From Alphaproteobacteria bacterium (GTDB taxonomy: Bacteria > Pseudomonadota > Alphaproteobacteria > SHVZ01): DNA of 47,536 bases. This document shows positions 16,382 through 25,432 of the stretch, one piece after another. Each line of letters begins with the position of its first letter. Position 1 is the stretch's first letter. Under the pieces are notes generated by a model. That model worked only from the letters and a program-made list of their open reading frames with translations, made no database searches and was not told the origin of the DNA. The stretch covers positions 1 through 47,536 of the forward strand of contig SHVZ01000014.1 of NCBI GenBank assembly GCA_009694025.1, given 5' to 3'. Made by a program: the position numbers and the translations under genes.

Positions 16382-16975
16382 ATGACCGCGGCTTCGACCT
16401 CCGACGACGTCCTCGATGCGGCGCTGGCGCTCGCCGACGAGATCGGCTGGTCGCATGTGACCGCGCGCAGCATCGGCGCCCGGCTCGGCGGCGGCCCCGA
16501 ACTCGTTCTCACTCATTACCGCGACCTCGACGCGGTCGCCGACGCCTGGTTCGCCCGGGCCCTCGCCGCCGCCATGGCCGGGCCGGTCGATGACGCGCTC
16601 CCCTTCGACGAGCGCCTGTCGCATGTCTTCTGCGGCTGGCTCGACGCCCTGGCGCCGCACCGCCGGGCGAGCCTGGCGATGCTCCGGACCAAGCTCTATC
16701 CCTCGCACCCGCATCACTGGGGTCCGCTCATCTTCAATCTGAGCCGACTGGTTCAGTGGATGCTCGACGCCGCACGCTGCCCGGCCACCGGGCGCCGGCG
16801 TCAGGCGACGGAGGTCGCGGTCAGCGCGCTGGTCCCGGCCGCGCTTTGGCAATGGCGTCGGGGCGATGACGAGGCGGCGCGGCGCTTCGTCGCCGGCCGG
16901 CTCCAGGCGCTGGAGCGGCGCCTCGGCCGGATCTGGCCGGATTCACCGCCTCAGGCGCCGGCCGGCGCCCGGTAG
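16382..16975 (+). CDS. TetR-like transcriptional regulator
   Basis: The 197-residue protein has a TetR-type N-terminus: helix 1 (DVLDAALALADEIGW) and a helix-turn-helix in VTARSIGARLGGGPELVLTHYRDLDAVADAWF (about residues 25-57). The rest is helical, ending in WQWRRGDDEAARRFVAGRLQAL, which recalls the COQ9-like/TetR C-terminal domain. It lies directly after the ABC importer genes and may regulate them; no operator was identified. Its last 25 bases overlap the end of the convergent GNAT gene. Confidence 0.75.
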   Translation: MTAASTSDDVLDAALALADEIGWSHVTARSIGARLGGGPELVLTHYRDLDAVADAWFARALAAAMAGPVDDALPFDERLSHVFCGWLDALAPHRRASLAMLRTKLYPSHPHHWGPLIFNLSRLVQWMLDAARCPATGRRRQATEVAVSALVPAALWQWRRGDDEAARRFVAGRLQALERRLGRIWPDSPPQAPAGAR

Positions 16976-17412
16976 CGCACCCACGGCCCCATGTCGGAGA
17001 CACCGCTGTCCTCAGCAACGAAACCGAGGTGCCGATAGAAAGCCATCGCCGGGCGATTGTTGGTCTGGCACTTGAGCTTGAGCGGCTTCTCGCAGAGCCC
17101 GGCCATCGCCACGACCAGCGCGCGGCCGATCCCACGCCGATGCATCGGCGGATCGACGTAGAGGTGATGGAGGAAGCCGTCCGGCTCCCAGACGGAGGCG
17201 AAGCCGGCGACGCGGCCGTCGACCTCAGCCGTCAGGATCGTCTCGCCGTCGGTCTCCCGCTTGAAGTCGCCGAGGCGGAACCGCTCGGGCAGGATCCACG
17301 GGAAGGCATGGCGGCGGGCGACGAGGAAGATCTCGGCGAGCCGAGCCCGATCGCCGTGCACCGCCAGCCTGACCCGGAGGTCAGACTCCGTCGAGAGCCT
17401 GTTCGAGGTCAC
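16951..17412 (-). CDS. GNAT family N-acetyltransferase
   Basis: Transfers an acetyl group from acetyl-CoA to an amine. The 153-residue protein shows the GNAT core: strand VRLAVHGDRARLAEIF, VAGFASVWEPDGFLHHLYVDPPMHRRGIGRAL with the Q/RxxGxG/A acetyl-CoA motif (HRRGIGRAL), and the closing AMAFYRHLGF. I chose GTG at 17410-17412 since it keeps the first strand whole; this overlaps the end of the upstream PLP-enzyme gene by 32 bases, pointing to coupled translation. A GTG at 17359-17361 would cut the first strand. Substrate unknown. Confidence 0.85.
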   Translation of the reverse strand: MTSNRLSTESDLRVRLAVHGDRARLAEIFLVARRHAFPWILPERFRLGDFKRETDGETILTAEVDGRVAGFASVWEPDGFLHHLYVDPPMHRRGIGRALVVAMAGLCEKPLKLKCQTNNRPAMAFYRHLGFVAEDSGVSDMGPWVRYRAPAGA

Positions 17413-18529
17413 CGATGAGATCGCCGACGTCTTCGAGCCCGATCGACAAGCGGAGGAGATCGGGCGGGCATGGGCTGCCGGCGCCTTCGACCGAGGCGCG
17501 GTGCTCGACCAGGCTTTCCGGGCCGCCGAGCGAGGTCGCGCGGACGAAGACGCGGAGCCGCGCCGCCGTGGCGACCGCCGCCGCCTCGCCGCCCTTGACG
17601 CGAAGCGAGAGCATGCCGCCGAAGCCGCCCTGCATCTGCCGCTTCGCCACGTCATGGCCGGGGTGGTCGGGAAGGCCGGGATAGAGCACGGCCAGCGCGT
17701 TCCGGTGCTTCTTCAGGCGCTCGGCGAGCGCCAGCGCCGAGGCCGAGACATGGCGGACGCGCACGAACAGCGTGCGGATGCCGCGGAGCAGCAGCCACGC
17801 CTCGAACGGACCGAGCACGCCGCCGAGCTGGGTGCGGACCGACCTGACCGCGGTCCAGAACTCGTCGGCCTTCGCTGTCATCAGGCAACCGGCGAGCACG
17901 TCGGAATGGCCGTTGAGATACTTGGTCGCCGAATGCATGACGATGTCGGCGCCGAGCGCGAGCGGCCGGGTCAACACCGGCGTTGCGACGGTGGAGTCGA
18001 CGGCGAGCCGCGCGCCGGCGTCATGGGCGAGCTTTGCAGCGGCGGCGATGTCGGTCACGTCCCAGGTGGGATTGCTCGGCGTCTCGATCCAGACGAGCTT
18101 GGTCTTACCGGGCTTGATGGCGCGACCGATGTTCGCGGTCTCGCCGGGCGCGAAGAAGTCGACGGCGAGGCGTTCGGCCGTCTGCATCTCCAGGAGCCAC
18201 TTGCGGATGCCCCAGTACATGACCGCCGGCACGACGACGTGGGCACCTATCGGTAGCGAAAGAAACAGGTTGGACGTGGCCGCCATGCCCGAGCCGAAGG
18301 CCATGGCGGCGGCGGCGCCTTCGAGATCGGCCAGAACCTTCTCCAAGAGAGCCTGGGTCGGCGCGTCGTTGCGCGAGTAGCTGTAGCCGTTGGGGTAGGT
18401 GAGGTCGGCATCGCGCTCGAAGGTCGTCGCGGCGTGAATCGGCGGAATGATCGCCTTGGTCTCGCCGTCGATGTAGCCGAGGGCCTGGGCCGCGCGGGTC
18501 GCCGGGTGGAGGTTAGAGAGATCGTGCAT
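17381..18529 (-). CDS. PLP-dependent Cys/Met metabolism enzyme (cystathionine gamma-synthase/lyase-like)
   Basis: Fold-type I pyridoxal-phosphate enzyme of sulfur amino-acid metabolism. In the 382-residue protein the cofactor lysine is Lys203 in HSATKYLNGHSD, with Asp178 (LAVDSTVATP) holding the pyridine ring. SYSRNDAPTQALLEKVLADLEG and FGSGMAA are the usual N-terminal landmarks, and SLGGPESLVEHRAS is the C-terminal substrate-carboxylate site. The start at 18527-18529 has GGAAGG before it; an upstream ATG at 18601 would extend into a repeat element and is rejected. The motif normally reading YGGTY is changed to MYWGIRKW, so exact substrate (cystathionine, methionine or O-acylhomoserine) is open. 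Confidence 0.9.
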   Translation of the reverse strand: MHDLSNLHPATRAAQALGYIDGETKAIIPPIHAATTFERDADLTYPNGYSYSRNDAPTQALLEKVLADLEGAAAAMAFGSGMAATSNLFLSLPIGAHVVVPAVMYWGIRKWLLEMQTAERLAVDFFAPGETANIGRAIKPGKTKLVWIETPSNPTWDVTDIAAAAKLAHDAGARLAVDSTVATPVLTRPLALGADIVMHSATKYLNGHSDVLAGCLMTAKADEFWTAVRSVRTQLGGVLGPFEAWLLLRGIRTLFVRVRHVSASALALAERLKKHRNALAVLYPGLPDHPGHDVAKRQMQGGFGGMLSLRVKGGEAAAVATAARLRVFVRATSLGGPESLVEHRASVEGAGSPCPPDLLRLSIGLEDVGDLIGDLEQALDGV

Positions 18530-18550
18530 GGACCTTCCGTGCGAGACGGC

Positions 18551-18623
18551 CTCACCCTTCGACAAGCTCAGGATGAGACCTTTCATTTTGAAGAACCTCA
18601 TGCTGAGCTTATCGAAGCATGAG
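18551..18623. repeat. REP-like inverted repeat
   Basis: Arms 18551-18577 and 18597-18623 are 27-base reverse complements with four mismatches, separated by 19 bases. The core CCTTCGACAAGCTCAGGATG resembles dispersed extragenic palindromes of many proteobacteria, and its outer halves match the units at 10615-10754. It sits between the gatB stop and the PLP-enzyme start. Confidence 0.88.
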
Positions 18624-18634
18624 TTTCGTGCGAC

Positions 18635-20089
18635 CTACGGCGCCAGCATCTTCTTCAAGAGCTCGTTGACCACGCCCGGATTGGCCTTGCCGCCGGTCGC
18701 CTTCATCGTCTGGCCGACGAAGAACCCCAGCAGCTTCTCCTTGCCCGAGCGGTACTCGGCGACCTTGTCCTGGTTCTTCGCCATGACCTCGGCGATCGCC
18801 TTCTCGATGGCGCCGGTGTCGGAGACCTGGCGGAGCCCCTTCTCCTCGACGATCGCAGCGGCCTCCTTGCCGGTCTCGACCATCGCCTCGAACACTTCCT
18901 TGGCGATGCGGCCGTTGATCGTACCGTCGGAGACCAGGTCGATCAGGCCGCCCAGCGCCTTGGCGGTCACGGGCGAGTCCTGGATCGCCTTCCTCTGGCG
19001 GTTGAGCACGCCGAACAGCTCGGTCGTGACCCAGTTGGAGGCGAGCTTAGGATCGCGGCCCTTGGCGACGGTCTCGTAGAATTGCGCCGTCTCCTGCTCC
19101 GCCACCAGCACGCCGGCGTCGTAGGGCGTGAGCTTGTAGTCGGCGATGTAGCGTGCCTTCCGTTCGTCCGGCAGCTCCGGCAGGCCCTTCCGCAACCCCT
19201 CGATCCACGCCGGCTCGATCTCGAGCGGCAGAAGGTCGGGGTCGGGGAAGTAGCGGTAGTCGTGGGCGTGCTCCTTCGACCGCATCGCCCGCGTCGTCCC
19301 TTTGCCGGGATCGAACAGCCGCGTCTCCTGCTTGATCGTGCCGCCGCCCTCGATCACCTCGACCTGGCGCCTCGCCTCGTACTCGATCGCCTGCATGACG
19401 TAGCGGACCGAGTTGACGTTCTTGGTCTCCGTTCGCGTGCCGAGCTCGCCGCCGGGCTTGCGGACGGAGACGTTGCAGTCGCAACGGAGGCTGCCCTCCT
19501 CCATGTTGCCGTCGCAGGTGCCGAGGTAGCGCATGATCGAGCGCAACTTCTTGATGTAGAGGCCCGCTTCCTCCGCCGTCCGCATGTCGGGCTCGGAGAC
19601 GATCTCCATCAGCGCCACGCCGGATCGGTTGAGGTCGATATAGCTCTGGGATGGATGCTGGTCGTGCAGGCTTTTGCCGGCATCCTGCTCCATGTGCAGG
19701 CGGGTCACGCCGATCGTCCGCGTCGTGCCATCCGGCATGTCGAGCAGGACCGAGCCGCCGGAGACGATCGGCTGCTGATACTGGGAAATCTGATAGCCCT
19801 GCGGCAGGTCGGCGTAGAAGTAGTTCTTGCGATCGAAGACCGAGTGCGGATTGACCGTGCCGTTGATGCCGAGCCCGGTCTTCACCGCCTGCTCGACGCA
19901 GTAGCCGTTGATGACCGGCAGCATGCCGGGGAAGCCGGCATCGACGGTGCTCACCTGGGTGTTGGGCTCGGCCCCGAAGGCGGTCGCCGCACCGGAGAAC
20001 AGCTTCGCCTTGGAGATCACCTGGGCGTGGATCTCGAGGCCGATGATAACTTCCCACTCTCCCGTCTCGCCCTTGATCAGCGCGCTCAT
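18635..20089 (-). CDS. gatB: Aspartyl/glutamyl-tRNA amidotransferase subunit B
   Basis: Subunit of GatCAB that activates Glu-tRNA(Gln) or Asp-tRNA(Asn) by phosphorylation before amidation. The 484-residue protein starts with the conserved [14 protein letters not shown], followed by [19 protein letters not shown] and [16 protein letters not shown] in the kinase-like cradle; [16 protein letters not shown] and DCNVSVR are typical. The C-terminal YqeY-like helical domain (about residues 330-484) binds tRNA. Length is normal. It overlaps gatA by four bases (ATGA). Order on the transcript is gatC-gatA-gatB. Confidence 0.98.
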   Translation of the reverse strand: MSALIKGETGEWEVIIGLEIHAQVISKAKLFSGAATAFGAEPNTQVSTVDAGFPGMLPVINGYCVEQAVKTGLGINGTVNPHSVFDRKNYFYADLPQGYQISQYQQPIVSGGSVLLDMPDGTTRTIGVTRLHMEQDAGKSLHDQHPSQSYIDLNRSGVALMEIVSEPDMRTAEEAGLYIKKLRSIMRYLGTCDGNMEEGSLRCDCNVSVRKPGGELGTRTETKNVNSVRYVMQAIEYEARRQVEVIEGGGTIKQETRLFDPGKGTTRAMRSKEHAHDYRYFPDPDLLPLEIEPAWIEGLRKGLPELPDERKARYIADYKLTPYDAGVLVAEQETAQFYETVAKGRDPKLASNWVTTELFGVLNRQRKAIQDSPVTAKALGGLIDLVSDGTINGRIAKEVFEAMVETGKEAAAIVEEKGLRQVSDTGAIEKAIAEVMAKNQDKVAEYRSGKEKLLGFFVGQTMKATGGKANPGVVNELLKKMLAP

Positions 20090-21555
20090 GCCATGCCTCC
20101 GGGCGTCGCGGTGAAGTTGGCGGCGCGCTCCAACGCGCGGCCGACGGCGAACACCGTCTCCTCGTCGAAGGCGCGCCCGAGCACCTGCAATCCCAGCGGC
20201 AGGCCGTCGGCGGTGAGGCCGCCGGGGACCGATATACCGGGAAGGCCGGCGAGGCTGGAGGGCACGGTGAAGACGTCGTTCAGGTACATCGCGATCGGGT
20301 CGTCCATCTTCTCGCCGACGGCGAAGGCCGCCGACGGCGTCGCCGGCGTCAGGATGGCGTCCACCGTCTTGTAGGCCTCGGTGAAGTCGCGCGCGATCAG
20401 TGTCCGCACCCGCTGAGCCCGAAGATAATAGGCGTCGTAGTAGCCGGCCGAGAGCACGTAGGTGCCGATCAGGATACGGCGCCTGACCTCGGCGCCAAAG
20501 CCGGCGGCGCGGGTGTTCTCGTACATCTCGTCCAGCGTCTTGCCTGGAACGCGCAAGCCGAAGCGCACGCCGTCATAGCGGGCGAGATTGGACGACGCTT
20601 CCGCCGGCGCGATCACGTAGTAGACCGGCAGCGCGTATTTGGTGTGCGGTAGCGTGATCTCGACTGGCGTCGCACCAGCGTCCTTGAGCCAGGCGATCCC
20701 CTGCTCCCACAGATCCTGGATCTCCTTCGGAGTGCCGTCGATCCGGTACTCCCTGGGAACGCCGATCTTGAGGCCCTTCACCCCACGCTCGACCGCCGCT
20801 TCGAAATTCGGCACGGCCAGATCGGCCGACGTCGAGTCCTTGGGGTCGTAGCCGGACATCGCCTGCAGCATGATCGCCGAGTCCATGACGGTGCGGGCGA
20901 TCGGCCCGGCCTGGTCCAGGGACGAGGCGAAGGCGACGATGCCCCAGCGCGAGCAGCGGCCGTAGGTCGGCTTGATCCCGACGGTGCCGGTGAATGCGGC
21001 GGGCTGACGGATCGAGCCGCCGGTGTCGGTCGCCGTCGCGCCCATCACCGAGCGGGCGGCGACCGCCGCCGCCGAGCCGCCGGAGGAGCCGCCGGGGACG
21101 AGGTCGGCATTCCCGCCCTTCCGCCGCCAGGGGTTCTTCACCGGGCCGTGGTGGCTCGTCATGTTGGACGAACCCATGGCGAACTCGTCCATGTTGAGCT
21201 TGCCCAGCATGATCGCGCCGGCCTGCCAGAGCTTGGCCGAGACCGTGGATTCGTAGGGCGGCTTGAAACCGTCGAGAATGTGCGAGCCGGCGGTGGTCAG
21301 CACTCCTTCGGTGCAGAACAGATCCTTGATCCCGAGCGGAATCCCTTCGAGCGCCCCGCCCGCTCCCTTCGCCAGGGCCGCATCGGCACGGGCGGCATCG
21401 GCCCGTGCCCGCTCCGGTGTCTCGGTGACGAAGGCGTTGAGCCCGCGCGTCTTCGCCATCGCGTCAAGATGCGCGCCCGTCAGCTCGGCCGAGGAGATCT
21501 TCTTCGCCTTCAGCGCGTCCCGCGCCTCGGCGATGGACATATGGGTCAGCGCCAT
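20086..21555 (-). CDS. gatA: Aspartyl/glutamyl-tRNA amidotransferase subunit A
   Basis: Amidase subunit that releases ammonia from glutamine for the GatB site. The 489-residue protein shows the amidase-signature triad: Lys77 ([10 protein letters not shown]), cis-Ser157 ([13 protein letters not shown]) and nucleophile Ser181 ([14 protein letters not shown]). [16 protein letters not shown] marks it as GatA and not a general amidase. I chose the ATG at 21553-21555, which overlaps the gatC stop by one base (TGATG); the longer open frame upstream reads through gatC antisense-free sequence with no family similarity. Middle gene of gatCAB. Confidence 0.98.
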   Translation of the reverse strand: MALTHMSIAEARDALKAKKISSAELTGAHLDAMAKTRGLNAFVTETPERARADAARADAALAKGAGGALEGIPLGIKDLFCTEGVLTTAGSHILDGFKPPYESTVSAKLWQAGAIMLGKLNMDEFAMGSSNMTSHHGPVKNPWRRKGGNADLVPGGSSGGSAAAVAARSVMGATATDTGGSIRQPAAFTGTVGIKPTYGRCSRWGIVAFASSLDQAGPIARTVMDSAIMLQAMSGYDPKDSTSADLAVPNFEAAVERGVKGLKIGVPREYRIDGTPKEIQDLWEQGIAWLKDAGATPVEITLPHTKYALPVYYVIAPAEASSNLARYDGVRFGLRVPGKTLDEMYENTRAAGFGAEVRRRILIGTYVLSAGYYDAYYLRAQRVRTLIARDFTEAYKTVDAILTPATPSAAFAVGEKMDDPIAMYLNDVFTVPSSLAGLPGISVPGGLTADGLPLGLQVLGRAFDEETVFAVGRALERAANFTATPGGMA

Positions 21556-21842
21556 CACTCGACCACCTTCGGCACGACGAAGAAGCCGTGCGCGCCTTCC
21601 GGCGCGTTCCGCATCACCTTCTCGGCGTCGCCGCCGTCGGTCACCTCGTCGGCCCGCATCTTCAGCGTCATCTTGGCGACCGACGTCATCGGCGCGACGC
21701 CGGTGACGTCGACCTCGTTCAATTGCTCGATCCAGCCGAGGACGCCCGAAAGCTCCTTCGCCAGGTGGTCGAGGTCGGAATCCGGAACCTTGATCCGCGC
21801 CAGGGTGGCGACGTTCCGGACCGTGGCTTTGTCCAGGGACAT
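21555..21842 (-). CDS. gatC: Aspartyl/glutamyl-tRNA amidotransferase subunit C
   Basis: Small 95-residue subunit that wraps around GatA and GatB and stabilises the complex. It carries the family pattern: [46 protein letters not shown], then a linker and the C-terminal [14 protein letters not shown] segment that inserts between subunits. First gene of the operon; its promoter should lie in the 109-base gap shared with the divergent ruvX. Confidence 0.97.
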   Translation of the reverse strand: MSLDKATVRNVATLARIKVPDSDLDHLAKELSGVLGWIEQLNEVDVTGVAPMTSVAKMTLKMRADEVTDGGDAEKVMRNAPEGAHGFFVVPKVVE

Positions 21843-21951
21843 GGGATAGGTCTCTTAAGGATCGGGAACGCGCCCCGCGGCCGGGCTCAGAAGCGGGGCC
21901 GGCCCACGCGCGCTCCATGTTGGCAAAGTCGGCGCACCCTATCATCGGCCC

Positions 21952-22431
21952 ATGGCGATCCGCAACATTTTCGAGCTCAAGCCTTTGATAACACCGGGCA
22001 ATCGGCTGCTCGGTCTGGACGTCGGCACGAAGACGATCGGGCTCGCCATCGCCGACGGGACGCTGACCGTGGCGACCCCGCTCGACACCATCCGCCGCAC
22101 CAAGTTCGCGAGAGACGCCGAGGCGCTGTTCAAGGTGATCGATGGCCGCGAGGTCGGCGCGCTCATCCTTGGCTTGCCGCTCAACATGGACGGGAGCGAG
22201 GGGCCGCGCTGCCAGTCGGTCCGCCAGTTCGCGACCAACCTGCTGGCCCGGCGCGACCTCGAGATCGGTTTTTGGGACGAGCGGCTGTCGACGGCGGCGG
22301 TCACGCGCACCCTCCTCGATGCCGATGCGTCGAGAAAGCGCCGGGGCGAAGTGGTCGACAAGATGGCCGCCGCCTACATCCTGCAGGGGGCGCTCGACGC
22401 GATCCGGCACGGCGGGCCGCCGCCGGGATGA
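21952..22431 (+). CDS. ruvX: Putative Holliday junction resolvase / pre-16S rRNA nuclease RuvX (YqgF)
   Basis: RNase H-fold nuclease of 159 residues, linked to maturation of the 16S rRNA 5' end. Acidic active-site residues are in [13 protein letters not shown] (about residues 20-32), [12 protein letters not shown] in the middle, and [14 protein letters not shown] plus [10 protein letters not shown] near the end. Length is normal. It is divergent from gatC, a common alphaproteobacterial arrangement. A terminator-like hairpin follows its stop. Confidence 0.95.
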   Translation: MAIRNIFELKPLITPGNRLLGLDVGTKTIGLAIADGTLTVATPLDTIRRTKFARDAEALFKVIDGREVGALILGLPLNMDGSEGPRCQSVRQFATNLLARRDLEIGFWDERLSTAAVTRTLLDADASRKRRGEVVDKMAAAYILQGALDAIRHGGPPPG

Positions 22432-22434
22432 CCG

Positions 22435-22467
22435 CGGCCGCTCAAGGCGGCCGGGCGTACCTTTTCT
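22435..22467 (+). terminator. Rho-independent terminator candidate after ruvX
   Basis: A 7-bp all-GC stem (22435-22441 with 22447-22453) with loop TCAAG is followed eight bases later by CTTTTCT. The T-run is short and offset, so moderate confidence. Confidence 0.45.
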
Positions 22468-22531
22468 CCGTTGACGCGCGACGGCGCCAGTCGGAGTCGA
22501 GGCCAAGACGCTGAAATGCAGGTGTAATTCC

Positions 22532-22550
22532 TTACCGCCATACGGTAAGA
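22532..22550. promoter_or_regulatory. Candidate operator of the MazEF-like pair
   Basis: Perfect 7-bp inverted repeat CTTACCG-CCATA-CGGTAAG, centred about 40 bases before the antitoxin ATG. Palindromes at this place are the usual binding sites for autoregulation by AbrB/MazE-type antitoxins; binding here is inference. Confidence 0.5.
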
Positions 22551-22580
22551 TCGCAAGGAACATCTCTCTGGGCTTTCATC

Positions 22581-22805
22581 ATGGTCACGAGCAAGCTTAC
22601 GGCCAAGGCACAGACGACCATCCCACGGGCGGTTCGAGCGGCGCTTGATCTGAAGGCCGGAGATGTCCTGGGGTATGAGGTCGAAGGAGATCATGTCGTC
22701 GTCCGAAAGCTTCACAAGGTCGACTTGGGCTACCTGCGCGCGGTGGAGGCAACCTTAGAAGAGTGGAGTTCCAAGGAGGATGCCGACGCCTACGACAAGC
22801 TTTGA
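22581..22805 (+). CDS. AbrB/MazE-type antitoxin
   Basis: A 74-residue protein whose first half is a swapped-hairpin AbrB domain (SKLTAKAQTTIPRAVRAALDLKAGDVLGYEVEGDHVVVRKL, residues 4-44) that binds DNA. The acidic helical tail (ATLEEWSSKEDADAYDKL) is the part that would block the toxin. It overlaps the downstream toxin gene by 26 bases. A perfect inverted repeat upstream is a likely operator. Confidence 0.88.
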   Translation: MVTSKLTAKAQTTIPRAVRAALDLKAGDVLGYEVEGDHVVVRKLHKVDLGYLRAVEATLEEWSSKEDADAYDKL

Positions 22806-23142
22806 TCTCTTCGACACGATCGTTGCGCCGTTCCCTTTCGCCGATTTTGCCAAGAGCAAGCCGCGCCCCGCCCTGGTTCTGTCGGCCCGTGCCTTCAATG
22901 CCGCGAACGGCCACACGGTCCTGGCCATGATCACCACCGCTCGCTCGACGGCTTGGCCCTCCGATCTTGCGATCGACGACCTGGCCGCCGCCGGCCTCCC
23001 GGTCGCCTCCGTCGTTCGCCCCAAGCTCTTCACTCTGCCGAACGAGTTGCTGGCTCGCCGGATCGGCGCGCTCGCCCGATCCGACCAACTCCGGTGGTCC
23101 CGTGTCTGGCTCGATATCCAAGGCCCACACACGCTTCGCTGA
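22780..23142 (+). CDS. MazF/PemK-type toxin (endoribonuclease)
   Basis: The 120-residue protein has the MazF/PemK opening, here FDTIVAPFPFADFAKSKPRPALVLS (residues 11-35), then HTVLAMITTARSTAWPSDLAI and SVVRPKLFTLPNELLARRIGALA, which match the family's core strands with the Arg and Thr/Ser typical of its RNA-cleaving site. The only in-frame start is the ATG at 22780, inside the antitoxin gene, directly abutting AAGGAGG. Expression thus depends on translation of the antitoxin. Target sequence unknown. Confidence 0.85.
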   Translation: MPTPTTSFDLFDTIVAPFPFADFAKSKPRPALVLSARAFNAANGHTVLAMITTARSTAWPSDLAIDDLAAAGLPVASVVRPKLFTLPNELLARRIGALARSDQLRWSRVWLDIQGPHTLR

Positions 23143-23202
23143 GGTTGTCGCCGCTGCTGGCATCGCCGGCCCGGAATAAGGATACGAGGCTTTGATCCCC
23201 TG

Positions 23203-24987
23203 ATGGACCCGCAGGCGGCGCTGGCATCGGCCCTCGAGCTCCATCACGCCGGCCGGCTTGGCGAGGCGGACACGGCATATCGGCGCATTCCCGCCGATAC
23301 CGCTCAAGGCGCCGACGCGCTCTTCCTGCGCGGTGTGATCGCCTATCGGAGCCACCGGCCTCGAGACGCCGTCCCGCTGATGGCGCAGGCCATAGCCCTG
23401 CGGCCGACGAGCGGACACTTCTACCTCGACCTCGGAAACGCGCTGCATGCCGATGGCCGCCTCGACCAGGCCGTCGTCATCATGCAGCGGACGCTGGCGT
23501 TCGACCGCGAAAATGCCGCAGCGGCGCACAATCTCGATCGTGTCGCCTTCGACCTCGCCCGACGCGCGGTTTTCCAGCGCGATGCCGGCGACCTGGTCGG
23601 TGGCGAACGGACGATGCGGCTGGCGATGATCGTCGGGCCCGCTGTCCCCGAGGCGCATTTCGCCCACGGAACCGTGGCATTCTCGCAGGGCCTCTGCGTG
23701 GCTGCATGTACAGCCTTTCAGCGGACCGTTCAGCTCAAACCCGACTTCGCCGGGGCTGCCAGCGATTATCTTTTCTCCCTGTGTTTCCGCGACGACGTCT
23801 CGCGCGAGGACGTGTTGGCGGCCCATCGCGCCTTCGATATCAGGCACATGCGCTCGATCCCGCGGCTGCCCGCACGCCCGCGCGACGGCGAGAACCCGTC
23901 GAGGCCGCTGGTGGTCGGCTACCTGTCCCCGGATTTCCGCACCCATCCCGGCGGCAATTTCCTCTCCCCGATGTTTACTCATCACGACCCGGCCCGGTTC
24001 CGGCTGATCGCCTACTACGCCAACGATGTCGAAGACCAGTTCACCCGCCTCTGCAGCGCGCGCGCCCATTCCTGGGTGCCATGCAAACATATGAGCGACC
24101 AGGACTTGGCCGAGCGCATCCGCGACGACCGTGTCGACATCCTGGTCGAGTGCGCCGGCCACATGGCGCGCAACCGCCTGGCCGTCTTCGCCCGGCGACC
24201 GGCGCCGATCCAGATCAGCTTTCCCCTCTATCCCAATACGACCGGGGTGGAGGCCATCGACTATCGCCTCGGCGACCCGTATTTCACGCCGCCCTGGCTC
24301 GATCGTTTCTATTCCGAGAAGATCATGCTGCTGCCGGAGACCTGCGCCTGCTACCAACCCGGCTACGAGATGGCGGAACCGGTGGAAACCCCGCCCGCCC
24401 GGCTCTGCGGCACCGTCACCTTCGGCTCGTTCAACAACATCGCCAAGCTCAGCCCGACCACCCTTCGGCTGTGGGCGGCGATCTTGAGGCAGGTCCCGGC
24501 GTCGCGGCTGGTGATCAAGTGGTCAGGCCTCGGCGTCGCCGACCCCGCATGGCTCGCCGATCGCTTCCTGGCCGCGGGGATCGGCCACGACCGGGTGCAG
24601 TTCCTCGGGCGATCGCCCGAGGTCTATGCCCCCTTCCGGGAGCTCGACATCTGCCTCGATCCGTACCCCGCCAACGGGGGAACCACCACCTGCGACGCCC
24701 TGTGGATGGGTGTTCCGGTCGTGACCCTCGCCGGCGACACGACGTTTTCCCGAGCCGGTCTCGGCCTGCTCACCAATGTCGGTCTGACGGAGCTGGTCGC
24801 CCACGACGAGCAGGGATACGTCGAGCTCGCCGTCTCCCTCGCCCGCGATCTCGACCGACTCGCCCGGCTTCGGCGCGGCCTCAGGCAGCGCTTCGCCGCG
24901 TCCCCGATGATGGACGGCAAACGCTACGTCCGACATCTGGAGGCGGCCTACCGCCGGGCCTGGCACGAGTGGTGCGCCGGCGGCTGA
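23203..24987 (+). CDS. TPR-containing glycosyltransferase, GT41 (OGT/SPINDLY-like)
   Basis: Likely protein O-glycosyltransferase using a nucleotide sugar. The 594-residue protein opens with about five degenerate TPR-like helical repeats (residues 1-195; for example ADALFLRGVIAYRSHRPRDAV). The catalytic part (about 225-590) has the GT41 order: VGYLSPDFRTHPGGNFLSPMF, DILVECAGHMARNRL, TFGSFNNIAKLSPTTLRLW, and the donor-binding GGTTTCDALWMGVPVVTLAG. The segment usually reading GYPGTTG is changed to FPLYPNTTG. No signal peptide or membrane helix, so cytosolic. No flagellin or sugar-nucleotide gene is near, so the acceptor is unknown. Confidence 0.9.
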   Translation: MDPQAALASALELHHAGRLGEADTAYRRIPADTAQGADALFLRGVIAYRSHRPRDAVPLMAQAIALRPTSGHFYLDLGNALHADGRLDQAVVIMQRTLAFDRENAAAAHNLDRVAFDLARRAVFQRDAGDLVGGERTMRLAMIVGPAVPEAHFAHGTVAFSQGLCVAACTAFQRTVQLKPDFAGAASDYLFSLCFRDDVSREDVLAAHRAFDIRHMRSIPRLPARPRDGENPSRPLVVGYLSPDFRTHPGGNFLSPMFTHHDPARFRLIAYYANDVEDQFTRLCSARAHSWVPCKHMSDQDLAERIRDDRVDILVECAGHMARNRLAVFARRPAPIQISFPLYPNTTGVEAIDYRLGDPYFTPPWLDRFYSEKIMLLPETCACYQPGYEMAEPVETPPARLCGTVTFGSFNNIAKLSPTTLRLWAAILRQVPASRLVIKWSGLGVADPAWLADRFLAAGIGHDRVQFLGRSPEVYAPFRELDICLDPYPANGGTTTCDALWMGVPVVTLAGDTTFSRAGLGLLTNVGLTELVAHDEQGYVELAVSLARDLDRLARLRRGLRQRFAASPMMDGKRYVRHLEAAYRRAWHEWCAGG

Positions 24988-25432
24988 CGGCCGGCGACAC
25001 GGTGAATTATCCACATTCTGCCGTTCCCGCCGATCCCGCCGGGAGTTGCGAGTTCGCATGAGGTCCCGCCGCCTCCGGCACCCCGAAGCTCCCGGAGGGC
25101 GAGTGCACCGGCCGTCGGCGCCGCTTCCGGTCGGCAAGGCACCGCCCCTCTCGCCCACCCCGACCGCGAAGAAGCGCATCACGCGGCCGGCTCCGTGGCA
25201 TTCGCGACGCGGCCACTCCACACTTGGATCGCCGGCCCCGCCCTCGTGTCGTCTCGATGCCGGCGACCGCCTTTTTGGCACCACCGCCCCTCTCCGTGGT
25301 GGCATACTAGAGGGGCGTGATTTCCCGCCGGAAGCAGAGGTCTGGGCGTTTCAGACCATTATATCGGCTCTGGCGCCGCCCCAGGTCTCGTATATCAATC
25401 CTGAATAGATAGAAAATATATTGAGAACGCGG
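24988..25432. other. Gene-free stretch of 445 bases
   Basis: Lies between the ends of the GT41 gene (+) and the hemolysin III gene (-), so it is downstream of both. I find no protein-coding frame with recognisable content. A short palindrome, GGTCTG with CAGACC, lies near 25345, and the last 45 bases are strikingly AT-rich for this genome (AATAGATAGAAAATATATTG). It might hold a small RNA or decayed sequence. I checked for the SRP RNA core and did not find it. Confidence 0.5.

Noticed and set aside
20086..22563. Upstream extension of gatA to 825 residues
   Set aside because: The first 336 residues run over gatC and ruvX in other frames and lack similarity; gatA proper starts at 21555 in the TGATG overlap.
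25046..25310. SRP (4.5S) RNA in the gene-free stretch
   Set aside because: A GGAA-type loop is seen on the minus strand but the required flanking GTCAG and AGCAG elements are absent.
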